Below, piece after piece: positions 22,729 to 25,513 of a DNA stretch of 25,513 nt. A program made the position numbers and the translations under genes. The DNA is from Prevotella sp. UBA2756 (GTDB lineage: Bacteria > Bacteroidota > Bacteroidia > Bacteroidales > Bacteroidaceae), in the NCBI GenBank assembly GCA_002353205.1, contig DEJE01000054.1:1-25513 (forward strand), read 5' to 3'. Position 1 is the first letter of the stretch, and every line of letters begins with the position of its first letter. The notes beneath the pieces were generated by a model that saw nothing but the letters and a program-made list of their open reading frames with translations, made no database searches and was not told the DNA's origin.

Positions 22729-22761
22729 AAGGAGTGTTGCCACGGCAGCACTCCTTTTTTT
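22729..22761 (+). terminator. Intrinsic terminator of the exbB-tonB-TPR unit
   Basis: AAGGAGTG (22729-22736) pairs with CACTCCTT (22749-22756), with further inner TGCC/GGCA complementarity. Seven T's (22755-22761) follow. It is the clearest intrinsic terminator in the window. Confidence 0.88.
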
Positions 22762-22826
22762 CTACCTATCAACCCACAAGAACGATGAACGAAGTTCAAA
22801 ATTGCGAAGAAAAAACGAGATTTTTC

Positions 22827-22857
22827 TTTGCACTTTGCTGTTTTTATCTTACTTTTG
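22827..22857 (+). promoter_or_regulatory. Promoter of the TPR-HTH regulator gene
   Basis: TTTG (22827-22830), 19 bp, TACTTTTG (22850-22857). Only 7 bases separate the -7 box from the ATG at 22865, so the mRNA should be leaderless or nearly so. Confidence 0.7.
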
Positions 22858-22864
22858 CAAACAA

Positions 22865-24700
22865 ATGAGAAGAACAGCGCATCTGCTCCTGATCGCCCTC
22901 CTGCTCGCCGCCTGCGGCGGGTGGCGCGGCGGCGACCGCCTGATGAGTCGGGCGGACAGCCTGATGTACGTCCGTCCCGACGCCGCCCTCGCCCTGCTCG
23001 ACAGCATCCCCGAGGCCGACCGCGCACGGATGAGCAAGGGCCAGCGCATGCGCTACGAGCTGCTGCGCGCCGACGCTCAGAACAAGAACTTCGTGAAGTT
23101 CACCACCGACAGCGTGCTCAAGGCCGTCGTCAGCTACTACGACAGCCACGGCACGCCCAACGAGCGCATGCGCGCCAACTACCTCCTCGGACGCGCCTAC
23201 TACGACATGGGAGAGACACCCTTGGCCCTGAAATACTATCACGAGGCCGCCGACTGCGCCGACACCACACAGATCGACTGCGACTACAAGCTGCTCAGCC
23301 GCGTGCACGGGCAGATGGGAAGGCTGTTGCTTGATCATGATGCTTTGCGTAACGCTTTGGACGAGCTGGAGAAAGCTGCCGTTTTTTCTTTACGCTGCAA
23401 AGATACCATAGCATACTTGTCTTTGCGTAATCAAAAAAGTCCTATCTTAGATAAACTCAATTATCCTGATTCCGCAATCAATAATAGCCTATTGGTAAGT
23501 AAAAGTTTCATGTCTCTTGGCCAAGACTCTCTTGCAGCAAATTCCATAGGTAATGTTATAGGTGTCATGGTGAGACAAGGTCAATTAAAAGATGCAAAAG
23601 CTGCGATGCAGCTATATGAAACAAAGTCAGGCTTTTTTGACTCCGTCTTGAACATATCAAAAGGAAAAGAACTCTACTATTATGTAAAAGGAAACTACTA
23701 TCTTGCCTCTCATAGGTCAGATTCATCAGAGTATTACTTTCGCAAATTACTCCGCACAGCAAATAGCTTGAACCATTATGAGTGCGCTTATCGGGGATTG
23801 TCACGCGTTTATGAGCTTACGGGCAGGGCCGATTCTGCATTGAAGTATTCAAATCTTGCTTATTCCTATAATGACTCTTCCCATCGAAAGAAGATAACGG
23901 AATACTATACAAGAAACCAAAATTCATACAACTTTTCACGTCAGCAAAAAATCGCTGACATTAAAAGCGACGAGGCTCTTAGAGCCTGGCTATATTGGGT
24001 TATCACCTTGTTACTTTTCTTGACTGTTATAGTCCTGACAGTATTGTATGTCAGAAGAAACAGAAAGAAGACGTTAACAATGCAAAAGGACCTTGACCAA
24101 AGCTATTTGGATTTGAGCAGGCAGACAAAAGAATATAATCGGCTGTTGTCGGAAAAGGCTTCAGTGTTAGCTCGTCTAAATGACATGCAGAAATCGGAAG
24201 CCAGTATAAAGGATGAATATCTAAAAATAGAAAATGCCTATAAGTCACTCGCAAACTCCAAGCATATTGAAATAATTGAAAAGGAGATCCTTATTAGTGT
24301 GTTGTCAGCAAAGCTTGGAAAGGAATGGCCGTCTGAGGTGAATGACAGGCTGAAAGAACTTCCCATTGTTCAAGAGTTAAGGATGAAGGTAAAAAGCAAT
24401 GCGCCAGCGATGACAAACATTCAATGGGAGGAATTGAAGGACTCTGTGAACAGGGTATGTACGCATTTGCCTGTTTTAATAGAAGAAAAGTATCCTGATA
24501 TATCACGCGAGGAACATCAGATAGTGTACCTCACAAAAGCTGGGTTTAAGTCCGGACAAGCGATGCGACTTATAGAGACAACTGGAGCCTCGGCTTTTGC
24601 GATGAAAAAGCGGCGTCTGGTGAGCAGACTGTTTGGCCTGGATGAAGACAGTGCAATACTATTCAATTCTCTTGTTGCAAATTTCGACAGTGTGAAATAA
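22865..24700 (+). CDS. Lipoprotein-TPR-TM-HTH-like one-component regulator, compositionally mosaic
   Basis: The 611-residue protein starts with a lipoprotein signal (MRRTAHLLLIALLLAAC, Cys17). TPR-like helices follow (about 30-340), then a TM helix (about 375-396), a charged coiled coil (about 400-475) and a C-terminal region. The end has ISREEHQIVYLTKAGFKS (547-564), then a basic KKRRLVSRLFGL, with the spacing of a LuxR-like helix-turn-helix. Bacteroidetes have many TPR-TM-HTH proteins that sense in the periplasm and act on DNA; this fits, but the HTH is divergent. The first 150 codons are very GC-rich and the rest AT-rich, with a sharp change near 23320-23345. The ATG at 22865 is chosen because the promoter ends at 22857; a longer frame from 22802 would include the promoter. 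Confidence 0.75.
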   Translation: MRRTAHLLLIALLLAACGGWRGGDRLMSRADSLMYVRPDAALALLDSIPEADRARMSKGQRMRYELLRADAQNKNFVKFTTDSVLKAVVSYYDSHGTPNERMRANYLLGRAYYDMGETPLALKYYHEAADCADTTQIDCDYKLLSRVHGQMGRLLLDHDALRNALDELEKAAVFSLRCKDTIAYLSLRNQKSPILDKLNYPDSAINNSLLVSKSFMSLGQDSLAANSIGNVIGVMVRQGQLKDAKAAMQLYETKSGFFDSVLNISKGKELYYYVKGNYYLASHRSDSSEYYFRKLLRTANSLNHYECAYRGLSRVYELTGRADSALKYSNLAYSYNDSSHRKKITEYYTRNQNSYNFSRQQKIADIKSDEALRAWLYWVITLLLFLTVIVLTVLYVRRNRKKTLTMQKDLDQSYLDLSRQTKEYNRLLSEKASVLARLNDMQKSEASIKDEYLKIENAYKSLANSKHIEIIEKEILISVLSAKLGKEWPSEVNDRLKELPIVQELRMKVKSNAPAMTNIQWEELKDSVNRVCTHLPVLIEEKYPDISREEHQIVYLTKAGFKSGQAMRLIETTGASAFAMKKRRLVSRLFGLDEDSAILFNSLVANFDSVK

Positions 24701-24708
24701 TGCAACAA
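24672..24708 (+). other. Hairpin straddling the regulator stop codon
   Basis: TTGTTGCA (24672-24679) pairs with TGCAACAA (24701-24708), and inside it ATTTC (24681-24685) pairs with GAAAT (24694-24698), around an 8-base loop. The stop codon TAA (24698-24700) lies in the stem. No U-tract follows directly. It may protect the mRNA 3' end or assist termination. Confidence 0.5.
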
Positions 24709-24717
24709 TAGAAGTGA

Positions 24718-24734
24718 AAAAATAGCTTATTTTT
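24718..24734 (+). terminator. Weak AT-only hairpin after the regulator gene
   Basis: AAAAATA (24718-24724), loop GCT, TATTTTT (24728-24734). The stem contains only A-T pairs, with the T-run in the 3' arm. It may work together with the hairpin at 24672-24708. It could also be chance in AT-rich DNA. Confidence 0.3.
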
Positions 24735-24813
24735 AAGGCGTTGGTTTATAATCCGTTGAATATCATATATTTGGCGGTTAATAAAAAAGTGAAAAACGAT
24801 GTGAATTCTTTTC

Positions 24814-24844
24814 ATTGTCATATTATTCTTTATTTGTAATTTTG
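24814..24844 (+). promoter_or_regulatory. Promoter of the DUF3244-like gene
   Basis: ATTG (24814-24817, one base off TTTG), 19 bp, TAATTTTG (24837-24844), 14 nt before the ATG at 24859. Confidence 0.65.
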
Positions 24845-24858
24845 TATAACAAATAAAT

Positions 24859-25257
24859 ATGAAAATGAAAAAGAAAACAATGCTGTTACTATTCGTTGTC
24901 CTGACAACGATGTCGTTTATGCCATCGCCTCCATTTTTCCCCCCGACAGGAAATATTCGAGGTTCACGTGTTACACTTCATGTGGCGTGGGAAGATGGAG
25001 AAGGTTTAGGTACAAATGTTCCCCAAAGCCTCGTAGAAGTGCCTACCGTCAGCATCGACGGCAACATCCTCTATTTCTATGACGTCTTCAGCACGACGGT
25101 TCCCGTCTTTGTCGTAGACGCGAGCGACAACGTGGTGTTCTCCGCTACTCTTTCCCCCGGTGAAGACAAGAAGGTCCTCCCCACGTCCCTCTCGGGTACC
25201 TACACTCTATACATGCGCGTGGGTACTATTATGTATTATGGATTTATAAATGTCTAA
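24859..25257 (+). CDS. Small secreted DUF3244-like protein
   Basis: The 132-residue protein has a signal peptide (about 1-20, KKKTMLLLFVVLTTMSF) and then a single beta-sandwich-like domain: VSIDGNILYFYDVFSTTVPV, VVDASDNVVFSATLSPGEDK, LSGTYTLYMRVG. This alternation of strands, with a final GTYxLxxxxG...GxxxV, recalls the DUF3244 family of Prevotella and Bacteroides secreted proteins. Their function is unknown. No lipobox is visible; after export it would be periplasmic or released. Either ATG, 24859 or 24865, could start it. It has its own promoter. The first third is AT-rich and the rest more GC-rich. Confidence 0.7.
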   Translation: MKMKKKTMLLLFVVLTTMSFMPSPPFFPPTGNIRGSRVTLHVAWEDGEGLGTNVPQSLVEVPTVSIDGNILYFYDVFSTTVPVFVVDASDNVVFSATLSPGEDKKVLPTSLSGTYTLYMRVGTIMYYGFINV

Positions 25258-25299
25258 CCATAGAAAGCGGCGAGATCCTGTAAGTTTTCTTGTCTTTTC

Positions 25300-25330
25300 T
25301 TTGTCAATTCGAAACAAAAGTGTATATTTG
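25300..25330 (+). promoter_or_regulatory. Promoter of the last gene
   Basis: TTTG (25300-25303), 19 bp, TATATTTG (25323-25330), about 28 nt before the ATG at 25359. An AAAGGA stretch (25346-25351) lies 7 nt before the ATG. Confidence 0.7.
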
Positions 25331-25358
25331 CAATCGTAAACTATTAAAGGATGTGATT

Positions 25359-25513
25359 ATGAAACAGTTATTTACTACATTGACGATGATGCTTGCGCCG
25401 TTGTGGGCGATGGCGCAAACCGACTATGCTCCCCTGCTCGAAGAGGGGAAGACGTGGCACTACACCTACCACAACTGGGCCACGGGGAAGACATACACCT
25501 TCACCGAAAAGCT
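25359..25513 (+). CDS. Secreted protein of unknown function, N-terminal fragment (cut by window edge)
   Basis: The first 51 codons are visible: a signal peptide (MKQLFTTLTMMLAPLWAMAQ, cleavage after AMA) and then TDYAPLLEEGKTWHYTYHNW. The LLEEGKTWxY pattern right after the signal peptide is common in Prevotella and Bacteroides secreted proteins of unknown function. A promoter lies directly upstream. The rest is outside the window, so no domain can be named. Confidence 0.7.
   Translation, partial: MKQLFTTLTMMLAPLWAMAQTDYAPLLEEGKTWHYTYHNWATGKTYTFTEK

Noticed and set aside
1..25513. CRISPR array, prophage, integrative element or rRNA genes
   Set aside because: No regularly spaced repeat array, phage genes, integrase or rRNA sequence was found. 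The only direct repeats are the three-copy operator at 3586-3640.

Overview
The window is ordinary Bacteroidales chromosome, most like Prevotella or a close relative. Evidence: promoters of the Bacteroidetes type (TTTG, 19-20 bp, TAnnTTTG) precede most transcription units. Shine-Dalgarno sequences are rare, with A-rich leaders instead. The gene content is typical of the group: a purH-mreB-mreC-mreD-mrdA-rodA cluster, an exbB-exbD-exbD-tonB-pstS-like-TPR cluster, an lptF/G-ribBA pair and a LytTR membrane regulator. The taxon is inferred; no marker gene fixes the species. No gene-free stretch exceeds 300 bp.

1-4600, accessory-looking module. On the minus strand lies one unit: a gene fusing a LiaF-like two-TM membrane protein in frame to a TonB-dependent-receptor-type outer-membrane barrel, then a broken S41 peptidase N-terminus, a small cupin and the start of a GNAT acetyltransferase. 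Divergent to it is a four-TM LytTR regulator. The 193-bp gap between them holds a promoter in each direction and a tandem array of AlgR/LytTR-like repeats. This is the most unusual part of the window.

4600-11600, cell-shape cluster on the minus strand. purH (only the IMP cyclohydrolase half), mreB, mreC, mreD, mrdA (PBP2) and rodA run as one unit, so purine synthesis sits at the head of the elongasome genes. Beyond rodA are a terminator-like hairpin, a 68-bp foldback repeat and a possible transposase scrap. A tRNA-Met(CAU) gene lies upstream of purH.

11650-16900, plus strand. A START-like protein, an LptF/LptG-type permease with a long C-terminal extension, ribBA, and a class I aminotransferase.

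16900-22760, energy transduction. ExbB, two ExbD paralogues and TonB would power outer-membrane receptors. They are followed by a PstS-like lipoprotein and a periplasmic TPR protein, and the unit ends at a strong intrinsic terminator. An inverted repeat lies at the expected -33 position of the exbB promoter. A perfect 16-bp-arm hairpin is centred on the lipobox cysteine codon of the PstS-like gene.

22760-25513. A lipoprotein/TPR/TM/HTH-like one-component regulator whose first quarter is very GC-rich and whose remainder is AT-rich, a small secreted DUF3244-like protein, and the start of another secreted protein cut by the window edge.
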